Shown: piece by piece, positions 1 to 9,900 of the stretch | Numbering within the stretch: the stretch's first letter is position 1 | Layout: the number at the start of each line of letters is the position of its first letter | Origin: Phytophthora sp. 'mugwort' | Taxonomy: Eukaryota > Oomycota > Peronosporomycetes > Peronosporales > Peronosporaceae | Direction: 5' to 3' | Assembly (NCBI GenBank): GCA_033558025.1 | Contig: JAUCEF010000007.1 | Location: 4,712,001 to 4,776,000 of the forward strand | DNA length: 64,000 bases | The notes under the pieces: model-generated | What the model was told of the DNA's origin: nothing | The model's database searches: none | The model's input: the letters and a program-made list of their open reading frames with translations, nothing else | Made by a program: the position numbers and the translations under genes

Positions 1-1960
1 CTCCAAAGAGAGACGAACCTCCAGTGCTCATTGTGTTACCGAAAAGTCCTCCTGTGGTAGTACTGCCCGTCGTCGATCCGAAAAGATTGGTCGCTGCAGG
101 CTTCGACGTTCCAAACAAGCTAGTCGTTGCACCAGGTGCAGTAGACGGCGCGCTTCCGAAGCCGAAGCCGCCAGTTGTCCCGGTCGGTCCAGTGGTAGAC
201 CCGAAGAGAGAAGTAGTTCCTGTTGTCGGCTGCGAAGAGTTAGCGCCAAAAGCACTGGGTGCTGCGGTAGCTCCAAACGCACCACCTGTCGTACTTCCGA
301 ACGCGCTTGTACCGCCAGTGGCACCGAAGCCGAAACCTCCGGTGGCAGCGGGCTTCGGGGCAGTCGCACCAAACGAGAAACCTGTTGAAGCGGGCGCTGC
401 AGCGTTAGCTCCACCGAAGAGCGAAGTCGTCGCACCTGCTTGTGGTTGCGTCGCTCCAAAGCCGAATCCACCTGTAGCTGGTGCGGCTGCAGGCGCCGCC
501 GTCGCCCCAAAGCCTCCGAAACCTGAAGATGCTGCTGGCTTGCCAAATGCAGAGGCGCCAAAGCCGGAGGAAGCCGCTGGGGTAGAAGTACCGAAGCCTC
601 CAAAGCTGCCAGTCTGTGGCTGAGTTGCTGGTGTCGCGCCAAAACTGCTACCAAAACCACCAGTCGTAGATCCAAACCCACCGCCGGTGGCGGGCGCTCC
701 AAACGCTGATGTGGCACCGGGTGCAGCACCAAATGCGCTGCTAGTAGCCGGTGCACCGAACGCACCTGCAGCGGGACGGGCGGCAGTATTTCCAAACAGA
801 CCACCGCTCGTCGCCGGGGCCGCAGTCTGCGATCCAAAGCCACCGAATCCGCCAGTTGTCGTCGGTGTTGTCGTGGAGCCAAAAGCAGAGGATCCAAAGC
901 CTCCACCAGTTGACGTCGCACCAAATGCCGATGGCTGGTTGCTGCCGAAGCCTCCAGCCGAACCGAAAGCTGAGCTCGTAGCTGGTTGCGCACCAAATCC
1001 ACCAAAAGCTCCTGTTCCAGCTGTTGTGGCATCGGGTGCCGGAGCATTCTGCGTAGCTGCCGCCTGTGCTGCGGCAGGGTTTGTACGCTTTAAGTAATCT
1101 TCGTAACGCAGCTCCTCCGTCGACTTGTGTGAGTACGCTGGCATGCGCGAGATCGAGATGTAATTAGCTGTACCGCCCGTTCCTGACGGCTCCATCTCGC
1201 GTGTAGGCTGGTAAGGTGGTTGGCCTGTGCCGACCTGCACCTGTCCGGCCGCTACACCTGCCGCTGGCTGCGAGCCAAAGCCTCCGAAGCCCGTCGTGCC
1301 CGTCGCCTGGGAGCCAAAACCTCCCGTCGTAGCTGTGGAAGTCGCTCCGAACGGACTCTTGGCTGCAGATGCACCGAATCCACCCGTCGTGCTGCCGAAC
1401 ATGCCGCCGCTAGCGGGTGTGGGCGTGCCAAATCCTCCTGTCGTGGCGGCTCCTCCGAAAGCGCTCGTAGTTCCTGAGCCGCCTCCAAACGCGCTGGTCG
1501 CCCCGAACGGACTGGGACTCGCTGCCGGCTTGGCGCCGAATGGAGTGCTGGCTCCAAACGCTGACGGGGCCGAAGATCCGAAGCCGCCAGTCGTCGCGCC
1601 TCCGCCGAACGTCGACGAAGCTCCAAATCCCGCTGTCGTTGCGGGGTTAGCCGCCGCTCCGAAGCCTGTGGAGGGCGCCGCAGAGGCTCCAAAGCCGCCA
1701 AAGCCCGTCGTGGTCGTTTGCTGCGAGCCAAAACCGCCTCCAGCGGCCGGTGCCGCGGCTCCAAAGCCCCCGAAAGCCGGCTTGGCCGCACCCGCGCCGA
1801 ATGCCGACGTTCCGGACCCAAATCCGCCGGTGGTCGCGCCGCCACCGAACGGAGAAGCGGCCGCAGAAGCGCCGAAGCCACCATTATTGCCGCCCGAGCC
1901 GAAGCCCCCGAAGCCGCCGCTCGCGGGCGCGCTCGTGCTGCCAAACCCGCCGAATGACAT
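1..1960 (-). CDS. NUP98: FG-repeat nucleoporin NUP98 (N-terminal part, truncated by window edge)
   Basis: Nuclear pore protein whose disordered FG repeats form the transport barrier and bind transport receptors. The minus frame is open from the ATG at 1960 to the window edge (653 codons). It starts MSFGGFGST and is dense in GFGGFG, FGA and SAFG units, many as GLFG-like or FG blocks separated by Gly/Ser/Thr/Ala. At about residues 255-295 the repeats are interrupted by a segment containing KSTEELRYEDYL. This matches the GLEBS motif of NUP98 (binding site for RAE1/Gle2; human NUP98 has a closely similar KSLEELRLEDY stretch). A GLEBS embedded in GLFG-type repeats is diagnostic of NUP98 rather than other FG Nups. 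The autoproteolytic domain and any fused NUP96 would lie left of position 1 and cannot be seen. The complementary strand shows long Pro/Lys-rich open frames that are shadows of the repeats. Confidence 0.9.
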   Translation of the reverse strand, partial: MSFGGFGSTSAPASGGFGGFGSGGNNGGFGASAAASPFGGGATTGGFGSGTSAFGAGAAKPAFGGFGAAAPAAGGGFGSQQTTTTGFGGFGASAAPSTGFGAAANPATTAGFGASSTFGGGATTGGFGSSAPSAFGASTPFGAKPAASPSPFGATSAFGGGSGTTSAFGGAATTGGFGTPTPASGGMFGSTTGGFGASAAKSPFGATSTATTGGFGSQATGTTGFGGFGSQPAAGVAAGQVQVGTGQPPYQPTREMEPSGTGGTANYISISRMPAYSHKSTEELRYEDYLKRTNPAAAQAAATQNAPAPDATTAGTGAFGGFGAQPATSSAFGSAGGFGSNQPSAFGATSTGGGFGSSAFGSTTTPTTTGGFGGFGSQTAAPATSGGLFGNTAARPAAGAFGAPATSSAFGAAPGATSAFGAPATGGGFGSTTGGFGSSFGATPATQPQTGSFGGFGTSTPAASSGFGASAFGKPAASSGFGGFGATAAPAAAPATGGFGFGATQPQAGATTSLFGGANAAAPASTGFSFGATAPKPAATGGFGFGATGGTSAFGSTTGGAFGATAAPSAFGANSSQPTTGTTSLFGSTTGPTGTTGGFGFGSAPSTAPGATTSLFGTSKPAATNLFGSTTGSTTTGGLFGNTMSTGGSSLFG

Positions 1961-2045
1961 GCAGAATAAAGGTCCTGTCTTGCAGTCGCTTGTGAACTGA
2001 CTGAGTGGGGCAGGCCGCGCTCTCTTCGTGGGTCCAAACGAGTGC

Positions 2046-2052
2046 GGAGTGA
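2046..2052 (-). promoter_or_regulatory. possible initiator of the NUP98 gene
   Basis: Read on the minus strand this is TCACTCC, fitting the oomycete initiator TCAYTYY, about 90 nt upstream of the NUP98 ATG. The motif is short and could be chance. The 1961-2277 spacer between NUP98 and the methyltransferase stop codon holds nothing else recognisable. Confidence 0.3.
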
Positions 2053-2277
2053 ATACGCGCGCGCTTTCCTCTCGTCGCTGTCGACCTGCCGATTGTGTTG
2101 TGCTTTGTATGGCAACCGGGTTGGCTGTCGACCACTGGGCGCGCGCAAAATTAGGGGGTTCAATACAAAATGGTGTAGTGCACATCATACATCAACTTGA
2201 CTTGGCTACACCCCATATTCTGTTGTACAGTATGACTACAGTATGAACAACCTGCTATTCGTACCAATCCTGCCGTC

Positions 2278-3942
2278 CTACCGAAAGTCGAGCAGCACGA
2301 GGTGCATCTTCTTGAGGTCGCGTCGGATCACGACCTTTCCCGGCACAAGCTGCGAGAACTTAGCGTCGTCAAAATTGCTCGGCACCTTTAAGACGATGCA
2401 CTTCGTGCTCCCATGCAGCCGCGTGCAAATCTCGTGCAGCGGCAGACCTCCGAGGAACAGGTCCACTTTGTCAAGATCTTTGTACTCCGGCCCTCCCCAG
2501 GGTGGATCCAGAAACACCACGTCCTGTTCCAACTCCAGCATCACGTCCAGGTAGTTTGCGTGGATGCATTTCGCGTTCGTCTTCTGGAGGATGTGCAAGT
2601 TGTGACGCAGCATCTGCACGCGCGTTGCATCGTTCTCGATTGCATTTACCTGCGTGAAGAAGTCGCAAAAAGAGAGCACGTTACCTCCGACGCACGCGGT
2701 GCCGTCCGTCACCACAAGCGGGTACTTTTTGCGCTCATCGGTGATCGCACTGCCATTCTCGTGGTCTTCATTGCCACTTTCCGACACTGTGTCATTTTTG
2801 GGAGGAGCAAAAAGGTCCAGAACAAATTGGGAAATCTTAGTGGCCATCTCGAAGTCCGTCACGCTGAACTCCGCGACCTCGTCCACTTGTAGCTGACTCC
2901 GGAGCTCGTAGTCCAAGTTCCGGAAGAAAAAGTCGCGTTTATCACCGCATTTCTTTGGGCGTGGCGACCCATGAGAGACCGATTCCGACCGAGGCGATCG
3001 GGGAGAGTCTAACCTCGAGGAGGACCGTCGGTTCGCACGGCTGCCTGCTTGGTGTCCGTGTCCACGAGGGCTCAACTCAGCGCTCTCGGTGTGATAATGC
3101 GTTTTTGCGCCGCCATGATGAGCAGCCATGGACGAGGTATTCTTCGTCTTCCTGCCGTTATCTGGCGAGTGCACTAATCCTGTTGGGTTGTGGCGCTGTG
3201 AGTTCCTGCCCGCGTGTCTTCCGTTTTGCACCACAACCGCATCGTTCATGAGAAGTTTGTCCGCTAGTCTCTGCAAGCTGCTGCGTCGTGCAAACATGAC
3301 TTCTCCCAACAGAGATGGGTGCGGGACTCCATCTGCCGTCTCCAAACTCGCGTCTGCTCGCTGCGATGGAGTTTTCTGCCGTCTCTTCATTTGATGCCTC
3401 CTCTTCCTCCTCGCTACATCGGCAGGTTCCATCTCGTCTTGACTCACGGAACGCCCTGTCGTCACTGCAGACACCGATGATTCATCGAGCGAGCGGCTAA
3501 ATCCAAGAGTGGGCGGGCATGGGGGAAGCGGGAGGGAGATGCCGGTGGTTCCGTGCGTTGTCCGGCGATCGTTGCGCGCCCGACGGCCGTGTGACACCAC
3601 AGTTTTCCACTCGCCCTCCTCCACGATCACGTGGTCGTTGGGCTTGGGTCCCTTGGCCAGCTCGGCCTCGCGCCTCTTTTTCTCTTCCTGTATCTGCTGC
3701 AGCTGTTGGGTGCGCTGAATCTGCCGCTCCTTGTGCAGGCGCTTGGCCTCCAGTTCGGCCTGGTGCTTGGACGCGAAGCCGCTCGCCGGCCGCCACGTGC
3801 GCTCATTATCCAGACTGCTGCTGCGCTGACGTCCGCTGGGTCTCAGATGGGTCGCCGGCCTTACGGTCACTCGAGCTTCCGCCGCCATCGGCCGAGACGA
3901 CGCGCGCGACGGAGGCTCGTCGGTGTACTGCACTTCCATCAA
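2278..3942 (-). CDS. TGS1-like RNA cap guanine-N2 methyltransferase
   Basis: Single-exon ORF of 554 codons. The C-terminal 150 residues are a class I SAM-dependent methyltransferase of the TGS1 (Methyltransf_15) type. The SAM-binding motif I region reads VVTDGTACVGGNVLSF (from about residue 410). The catalytic motif is DPPWGGPEY at about 479-487; the family hallmark is a PPWGGP core whose Trp stacks on the m7G cap. The family dimethylates the 2-amino group of m7G caps of snRNA and snoRNA. The N-terminal 400 residues are low complexity and basic. They include a Glu/Arg/Gln-rich predicted coiled coil at about 60-100 and Ser/Arg-rich stretches up to about 325, with no recognised domain. The ATG at 3942 is the first in frame. 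An exact cap-versus-other-RNA substrate cannot be assigned from sequence. Confidence 0.75.
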   Translation of the reverse strand: MMEVQYTDEPPSRASSRPMAAEARVTVRPATHLRPSGRQRSSSLDNERTWRPASGFASKHQAELEAKRLHKERQIQRTQQLQQIQEEKKRREAELAKGPKPNDHVIVEEGEWKTVVSHGRRARNDRRTTHGTTGISLPLPPCPPTLGFSRSLDESSVSAVTTGRSVSQDEMEPADVARRKRRHQMKRRQKTPSQRADASLETADGVPHPSLLGEVMFARRSSLQRLADKLLMNDAVVVQNGRHAGRNSQRHNPTGLVHSPDNGRKTKNTSSMAAHHGGAKTHYHTESAELSPRGHGHQAGSRANRRSSSRLDSPRSPRSESVSHGSPRPKKCGDKRDFFFRNLDYELRSQLQVDEVAEFSVTDFEMATKISQFVLDLFAPPKNDTVSESGNEDHENGSAITDERKKYPLVVTDGTACVGGNVLSFCDFFTQVNAIENDATRVQMLRHNLHILQKTNAKCIHANYLDVMLELEQDVVFLDPPWGGPEYKDLDKVDLFLGGLPLHEICTRLHGSTKCIVLKVPSNFDDAKFSQLVPGKVVIRRDLKKMHLVLLDFR

Positions 3943-4025
3943 CCAGCTGAGATTTGAAACGGCGAGCTTAGCAAGAGGGTCTGCCCAGATTTTGTATTGT
4001 CTATTTTGACCAGTCGCAGTCGATC

Positions 4026-4067
4026 TGATCTCTCATTTATAACCAATGATCTCTCATTTATAACCAA
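4026..4067 (+). repeat. 21-bp tandem duplication upstream of the TGS1-like gene
   Basis: Two perfect head-to-tail copies of a 21-bp unit (4026-4046 and 4047-4067) containing CTCATTTATAACCAA. On the minus strand, toward the gene, each copy gives TTGGTTATAAATGAG, which includes a CCAAT-like and a TATA-like string. It lies 84 to 125 bp from the start codon, so it could be promoter-proximal. Function is unknown. Confidence 0.6.
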
Positions 4068-4329
4068 TAGCCACAAGTAAAAATTGGCATTCTACATGTA
4101 GTTGAAGTGAGCGAGCATAGAGCGCGATCCTCGCCGGCATTAACTGCGCACCGCGTTGCGCGTCGGTCGTCGTTAACATTAACAATGGGTGGATCGATGG
4201 CATGGACATTGGGCTGTAAAATTGAGCACGGCTACTTCGGATAATACTCATCCGTGCAACCATTAAATTAGGTAGGTAATGCATCAACAGGTATAAAAAC
4301 TCAAATCCAACAAATAATGTGAAGTGACA

Positions 4330-5361
4330 CCTCCTCTACCGATCAACAACCATCCTACAAAATTGCAACGAACAAACATTGTATCGGTAGTTGAGGTGCT
4401 GAGGGGTTCGAACTGTGAAAAGGCCACCACGAGTTTGGGGCCCGACCGGATCTAAGCCAGCTTTCATAAAACCTCTCCGAATAGCAATTGTAGTACAGGC
4501 ACGGAAGACGACCTCAGAACAGTAAGTTCTAACATTAATTTCTGAGGTCGTCTTCCATGCCTGTACTACAACTGACGTAATTAGGCTACGCCGCTCCTGC
4601 GGTGTTGTACTGCGATCATGAATGCAATGGTGCTGGGCGTACAGCCCGTGGCACTCACTGTTGAAGACCGCCATGACGCCACGTCCTTCGGCTAGGCCAG
4701 CATCGAGGCACCCGGAGGGACGAACTCCACATCGGTCATTTCATCCTCAAGATGAGCATGCACGGTGCTCGTCTTGTAGAGCTTCAGGCTGTCGAGCAGA
4801 ACTTGGCAGAAGGTAACTGATGGCATTCAAACCACGACAAGCAATAGTAAATATTTAACAAATTTGAAAAGTGAATTGCATACCACCTTGCCTCCTTTTG
4901 CCTTGCGATTACGATAAACGGGGGCAGCTTCTTGCCGGTAGTGGAGGCACACAAAAACACGCTTGCGCGGAACGAATTCTCAGACATTCCTGCCATAACA
5001 TTAAACAACTAGTTGAGTTGAAGATTTACAACATAAAATCTTACACATACCTTTAACCATGTCAACGCCTCGCTCATCTCGAAAGATGATTGTTGTTTGG
5101 GGGTCATGTCGACATAAATTGAAGTCTGGTCCATGGTGAAAAGATGCTCATATTCTACAACCCGGAGCTGGTCCCGAGATTGTACCGCATATAGTTTTCA
5201 AATTCATCCGCTACAATCCAGAATAATAGTACGAATACACAATTAAACCACCAAATATTAGCATTCAATAAACAACTATAAAATTGTACCTGGATTTCCA
5301 ATCTCTTCCGACGTCCCTTGTGAATGATACCGCAACTCAAAAGGCTGTTTCGCATGCGCAA
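4330..5361 (-). pseudogene. pogo/Tigger-like DDE transposase remnant
   Basis: Read on the minus strand from right to left, translated pieces match a DDE_1 (pogo/Tigger/jerky-like) transposase. They are a basic piece with HKGRRKRLEIQ near 5300, then MDQTSIYVDMTPK near 5110 carrying the first catalytic Asp, then FLCASTTGKKLPPFIVI near 4920, then LLDSLKLYKTSTVHAHL near 4780 and FVPPGASMLA near 4700, in the place of the family's 'LPPNTTSLLQPLD' segment. A stop codon follows MLA and the pieces lie in different frames. Two of the breaks have GT...AG edges and could be short introns (about 5215-5290 and about 4990-5050). It is a dead copy on the available evidence. Confidence 0.7.
4487..4573. repeat. 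33-bp imperfect inverted repeat (foldback)
   Basis: Left arm 4487-4519 and right arm 4541-4573 (or shifted by one base) are reverse complements with about two mismatches, around a loop of about 20 bases. Each arm carries GTAGTACAGGC and GGAAGACGACCTCAGAA or their complements. It lies inside or at the 3' end of the decayed pogo-like transposase. It may be an element terminus that folded back by inverted duplication, or a separate MITE-like insertion. Confidence 0.85.
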
Positions 5362-5404
5362 GCGACGGAAGTATTGGATGGCGGCCGCCTCGGAGCGTCC
5401 CTCG

Positions 5405-6100
5405 AGAAACTTTGACTCGAGCTGGACTTAGTGAAATATCCTTTTTGCTTGGCGACAGCGAGGCACCGGCGAGGCATGGACTCTACAAGCTTGAGCAAGT
5501 ACTCCTGCTCGATCAAGTCGCATGTCGCCAGGATTGCACCCTCGAGTTGGCCAACAGTGCGGTACTGGCAACAGCGTAAGTGTTGCAATCGGGTGAACGA
5601 ACACTCGAGGCGTGAAACGACGCGTTATCTTGCTGAAACACGAAGTCAGTACCGTGGTTAGAGCGGGAAACGGCAACATATACTCAGAAATCATATTGAT
5701 GTAATCACCTGAATTATGTCTTCCTCTCAGGATGGCCCGCTCCCTCGTACCGTGTCAGCTAAACACGCTCCACACCATCATGCTGCCACCGCCATGTTGA
5801 CGGCGCAGGTGCTGGCGGACTGGCTGGCAAACGTCGTGACAGTAGTACTGATAGCTCCAGGGCCGTCCAGATTAAACTTCTTTTCATCTAAAATTACAGT
5901 ATATTGCCAGATTACTACACATCGTGTCAAATGTTAGCAGAATTCAGTCAAGAAGTAGCAAAGCAAAACAGCTTTACCTGGGTTATGTATGTGCTCTTCA
6001 GCCCAGCTGAGATGGCTCTCTTGTGCGCGGCGGTTAGCCCCCAACACTCAAGATTGTATACTACAACGTCGCCGTTTTCACCTTATATTTTTATCACATG
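5405..6100 (-). pseudogene. Tc1/mariner transposase remnant (catalytic and C-terminal parts)
   Basis: On the minus strand the stretch near 5870-5900 reads DEKKFNLDGPGA, the typical first-Asp region of Tc1/mariner transposases in oomycetes. It is followed by degraded sequence equivalent to the usual GGGSVMVWGAF region. Near 5640 QQDNASFHAS marks the second-Asp 'QQDNA.H' motif, and near 5470 LVESMPRRCLAV is the usual C-terminal helix. The pieces lie in several frames with stops, so the gene is dead. The N-terminal HTH region was not found to the right. Confidence 0.7.
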
Positions 6101-6229
6101 TTGTTAAGAACATCATGCTTTTTCGCACTACTTCTGCATTTTTGCTCAGGGCTAGGCTGAAAATGTTATAAGAACTCAAGGGTGTGTGTATCAACCGGTT
6201 TGAAAAGGTACAATAATTTCCCGCCCAGA

Positions 6230-9200
6230 TGTTGGATAGGTGGTTGAGGGCGATCGTCATTTCCCGCAATCGATTGGGAAATTCCCAGTCATTTGCGAAA
6301 GGACGGAGAAACAAGCAAGCGATGGGAGGGCGCTGGGAAACGCGGCGCGAGTCAGACGCGTTCATCGCGCGCTTGCAGAAGCGCTCCGCGGAGGACCGCC
6401 AGCGACGCCGCTGAACACCGTCGCTATCTCGCTTGCCAGCGAGATAGCCACGCAGACTTTGGGCTGGAGGAACCACGTGCCCCGCCGAGCCAGGACCTGT
6501 TGGAGCCACCCAAGCAGCCGCAGCTACATCAACCGAACGGCTGCACCACCACCGCGACCACCGATGGGCAAGATGGCGGTGTATCTGGCAGCGCTGAAGA
6601 AGCGGAAGGAAGCCGTGGGGGGGGGAGGAATGTGGCGAGCAACCACAAGGCGGCAAAAAAGGTCGAGCGAAAGGTAAGCGCTCGGCCTCGGCAACACGCA
6701 AGAAAGTGGGGGGTTCGAAGAAGTCACTAACTTTGAAATAGAAGGCGGCAGCGGCAAGAGAAGAGAAGGCGGCGCTAGAGGTCGTGGCTGTTTCGCGTGC
6801 CGCCTCTCGGGTTACGAAGATGGCGCTGGCGTGAAAGAAGGGGCGTCTGCGGTTGGAGAAGGAGGAGAGACGATGTGCTGAAGCGCGTGCTGCAGCGCTT
6901 GCCCGACTCGAGGAGAAGATGAGACGGTTTCGGCGCTGTTGGCGACGAAGAAGGAACACTCGACGAAGAAGAAGGGCGAGAAGGTGATCGCGTCATCGAC
7001 GGGTAAGCACAAGAAGTGGAAGACGAGCCGCATGATTTAGCTGTCGGCGTAGACGACGAGAATGAGGTATCATGGTCTCCGACGCTGTACGTATTCATTT
7101 GCCGCATGAGATATTGTTGATTGTATAGACATTATTTATTTTGTATTGTGTCAAGGCCTTCGTCGGATTCAGAAGTGCCTGAGGTGCACAGAGAGCTGGT
7201 GCTTCAGTCAAGACGTCAACGTCGTTGCTGCTGGCGAAGTTGAAGATGAGGAGCTTCAAGAAGTCGAAGAGGAGGAGGAAGGTGACAGCAACACGTTGGA
7301 TGAGAGCAGTTGGATGGAGTGGCAATCCTCGTTCGGCGAAAGAAGAACCAGGCCAAGAGATTGGCTACCAAACGGTTGAAGAAGGCCTGGAGAAGTTGCC
7401 CCGAGACTGGAGCAAGACGACTTCGAATGGGATATTCTCACGGGCGAAGAACGGACGGTGCTGGCACAGGACACCAACGCTTTGAAACAGATGCGAGCGA
7501 ATGCTGGAATCTCGGTACGTGGCAATAGTTGTATGTATGATATACGACATGTGATACGGATGTTTATGTTGTATATTACAACTTTAGATCCAGAAACCTT
7601 TCTGGAGGATACCGACTATCCAGATATTTACGATGGAAAGTATGAGCCCACAGCTGTGGTGTTCGAACGTGCAACCTCGCCTTTGGATTTTTTCTTTTTT
7701 CCGCGGAGCTTGTGGACTTACATTGCGACGGAGAGTAATCGGTACACTACGATCAGCATCTGAACGAGACTTGTTGACCGGTAGCGCTGGAAACAGAGAG
7801 AGCAAGACAATGAGGTGACACGCGACGCGACGTGGTGATGGACAAGGAATCGAAGCTATACAAGCCAATCAAGGGGCACGAGATCGTGAGATGTATTGGA
7901 TTGCTGACTGCGCGCATGATGTGTCCACATTCGCGCCGTCTATCGGATCATTGGGCTACTACAACTGTCGGTGCTGTTCCTGTGGTACGTTCGGCCGCTA
8001 CATGCCGAAAGGTCAGTTTGGCAGGATCATGCAGAACTTGCATTTCTCGGACAACTCGGATACCCAAGGCGGATACAGACCGTGCATGGAGGTAAGACCA
8101 GTCGTGCAGACCCTGCAGCGGACGGTTTTAGCCGGATGCAACGTGCCTCCATGCTGCAGCATCCGAAGGACAGGCCGCACAAGTGCGGGACCAAGCTGTT
8201 CATGACCTGTTGTGCAGATACTGCCTATTGGCTCCGGTATTGATATTGGTGTGCTGCATGGGTGCGTTTTGTTTTACCCTGCGGCTTCATCATGGAGTCC
8301 GCATTTTTTTTGGCTAAGTTAAACATGTTGTATATGCACCATACTAACATGTTAAGATGTTATATGTACTATCTATCAGGTTGGAGGTCTATTGCGGGAC
8401 CGACCAGCACACTAGTGAATTGGTTGGGGAGTCCCCCACGAAGTTTTCGGCGGACCCGAACTCGGGTCCAGGTGCAGTCGTGCGGAACCCGCATGAATCC
8501 ACCCCAAGCCGGGGTGTACCATGCGGTTGTGACCGACCGCTTCTACACCTCCATGCAGCTCGCACTGCCGTGGCTGAGTCGGAAGTGTGCACAGTCGGCA
8601 CAACCCCAGCAAACAAACAAGAAGGGATTCCAGCCAGAGATCAAGGCGATCCTGGCGCACATCCACGCGGCACCAGCACAGTGGCGGTGGCCAATTGTTG
8701 CCCCCCCCCCCCCCTCCCCCCTCTCACAGCCTTGCTGTTGTGGGACAGAAAGCCTGTACGCCTCCTATGTACAGGCGGCAGGCGAGTGTTGCAGTCGTGC
8801 GGTACGCTTTGTGTTTGGATAGCTTATGTTTACTATTTTCTTTTTACTTGTGATTGCATACAATGTTCAGAGCGACGCCTGCGAGGGAAGGAAAGTTGTT
8901 GTCCCATCTCCAGTCATGATGCGCGACTATCAGAACTGGATGGGGAGCGTGGACATACATGACCAGCTCCGCCTGCAGCGCTATTCGCTGCAACCGGCTG
9001 TGGTATCAGGAAGTACTACAAGACGATTTTTCTGGGCATCGTCGATATGCCAATTCTGAACGTCATATCGACCGTGGTCGGCTGGAGGCTCACGCCAAGT
9101 TCCTGCGTTTGCTGCAAGCCAAATGCTGGAGCTCACGCCTGCGGACTTCACGGACCCGGTAAGTTATATCATCGACTTCTATTTATTTTTATTTACTAAT

Positions 9201-9560
9201 TGTCTGTCTATTATGCTGTCTGATGGTGTCAGCAGGACCGCCGACCCAAGGCGAACGTGTGCGTCCTGTCCCCGCCGAGCACAAGCTGACGGAGTTCCCG
9301 GATTGGCAGAACGTCGGGGGCATCCGCAATCGTCCCCAGCACCAATGCAAAGTCTGCTCCATTCGGAAGCAGAAGAAGGGCGAGTGCGGTGCAACGCGCT
9401 TCTTCTGCGAGGCCTGCAGCGATGGCAGCAAGAGGTAAGTTCGCGGGCTGTATGATTTAACATGTGTGTTAACTCAAATGTTGTTATTCCATGCAGAGTT
9501 TACCTTTGCGACCGTGTGAGGCCCAGCCACTACATGGGCAACACCTTGACGTGCCATCAG
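6230..9560 (+). pseudogene. piggyBac-type transposase gene, decayed
   Basis: Plus-strand pieces follow the order of a piggyBac (DDE_Tnp_1_7) transposase. 6640-7010 is a Lys/Arg/Ala-rich N-terminal region. 7150-7500 is acidic, with DESSWMEWQSSF and DFEWDILTGEER. 7590-7740 reads PTAVVFERATSPLDFFFF and IATESNRY. 7860-8240 reads YKPIKGHEIVRCIGLL, MQNLHFSDN and KLFMTCCADTAY. 8390-8650 contains the VTDRFYTSMQLAL region. 8915-9000 reads MRDYQNWMGSVDIHDQLRLQ. 9330-9530 is the Cys-rich zinc-binding C terminus with CKVCSIRKQKKGECG, FFCEACSDG and GNTLTCHQIW. Several breaks have intron-like edges (for example about 7515-7586 and about 9433-9497). Other breaks are plain frameshifts, including at a C14 homopolymer at 8701. 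The element is no longer coding-competent. The long minus-strand ORF over its first part has no family resemblance and is treated as a shadow. Confidence 0.8.
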
Positions 9561-9900
9561 ATATGGCCATCTTGGTGTAATCCGGATGGTCCACATTCTG
9601 AAGCACCCTCTGCACCGTCCGCCTCGATGCCGAGCTTGATCTTAAGCTCGCCCGCGAAGTAGTCCCCAGGCGCTGCTGAACGGACGAGGGACGCACCTCT
9701 CTCTCAGTTAGTGCTGACCTCCGTCGGCCTCGTGCGTGGCCGCAGCCGTCGTTCATCTGGGGGCCGCGCTCCGCCTTGATCGACTCCGCGCACAGATGCG
9801 CGAGCGTCCGGTTTTTTTTTGAATTCTCGTGCAGCGAGGTGCCGCCGTCGTGCAGGCCCGATCCACCAACGGTGGTGAGGTCTCTGACACGATCCATTGA
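9560..9900 (-). pseudogene. Tc1/mariner N-terminal (HTH) fragment
   Basis: The minus frame reads DLTTVGGSGLHDGGTSL near 9870 and SASRRTVQRVLQNVDHPDY near 9600, both like the paired helix-turn-helix DNA-binding region of Tc1-like transposases. The catalytic domain is absent. The fragment abuts the 3' end of the piggyBac remnant, suggesting nested insertion or deletion. Confidence 0.6.

Noticed and set aside
24..2163. Long plus-strand Pro/Ala/Lys-rich ORFs and minus-strand Arg/Leu-rich ORFs over the first 2 kb
   Set aside because: They are other-frame readings of the FG repeats. The FG frame with a GLEBS motif explains the bias.
6078..6959. 293-codon minus-strand ORF
   Set aside because: No family resemblance and strongly Ser/Arg/Phe biased. 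It overlaps the Lys/Arg/Ala-rich N-terminal region of the piggyBac relic on the plus strand.
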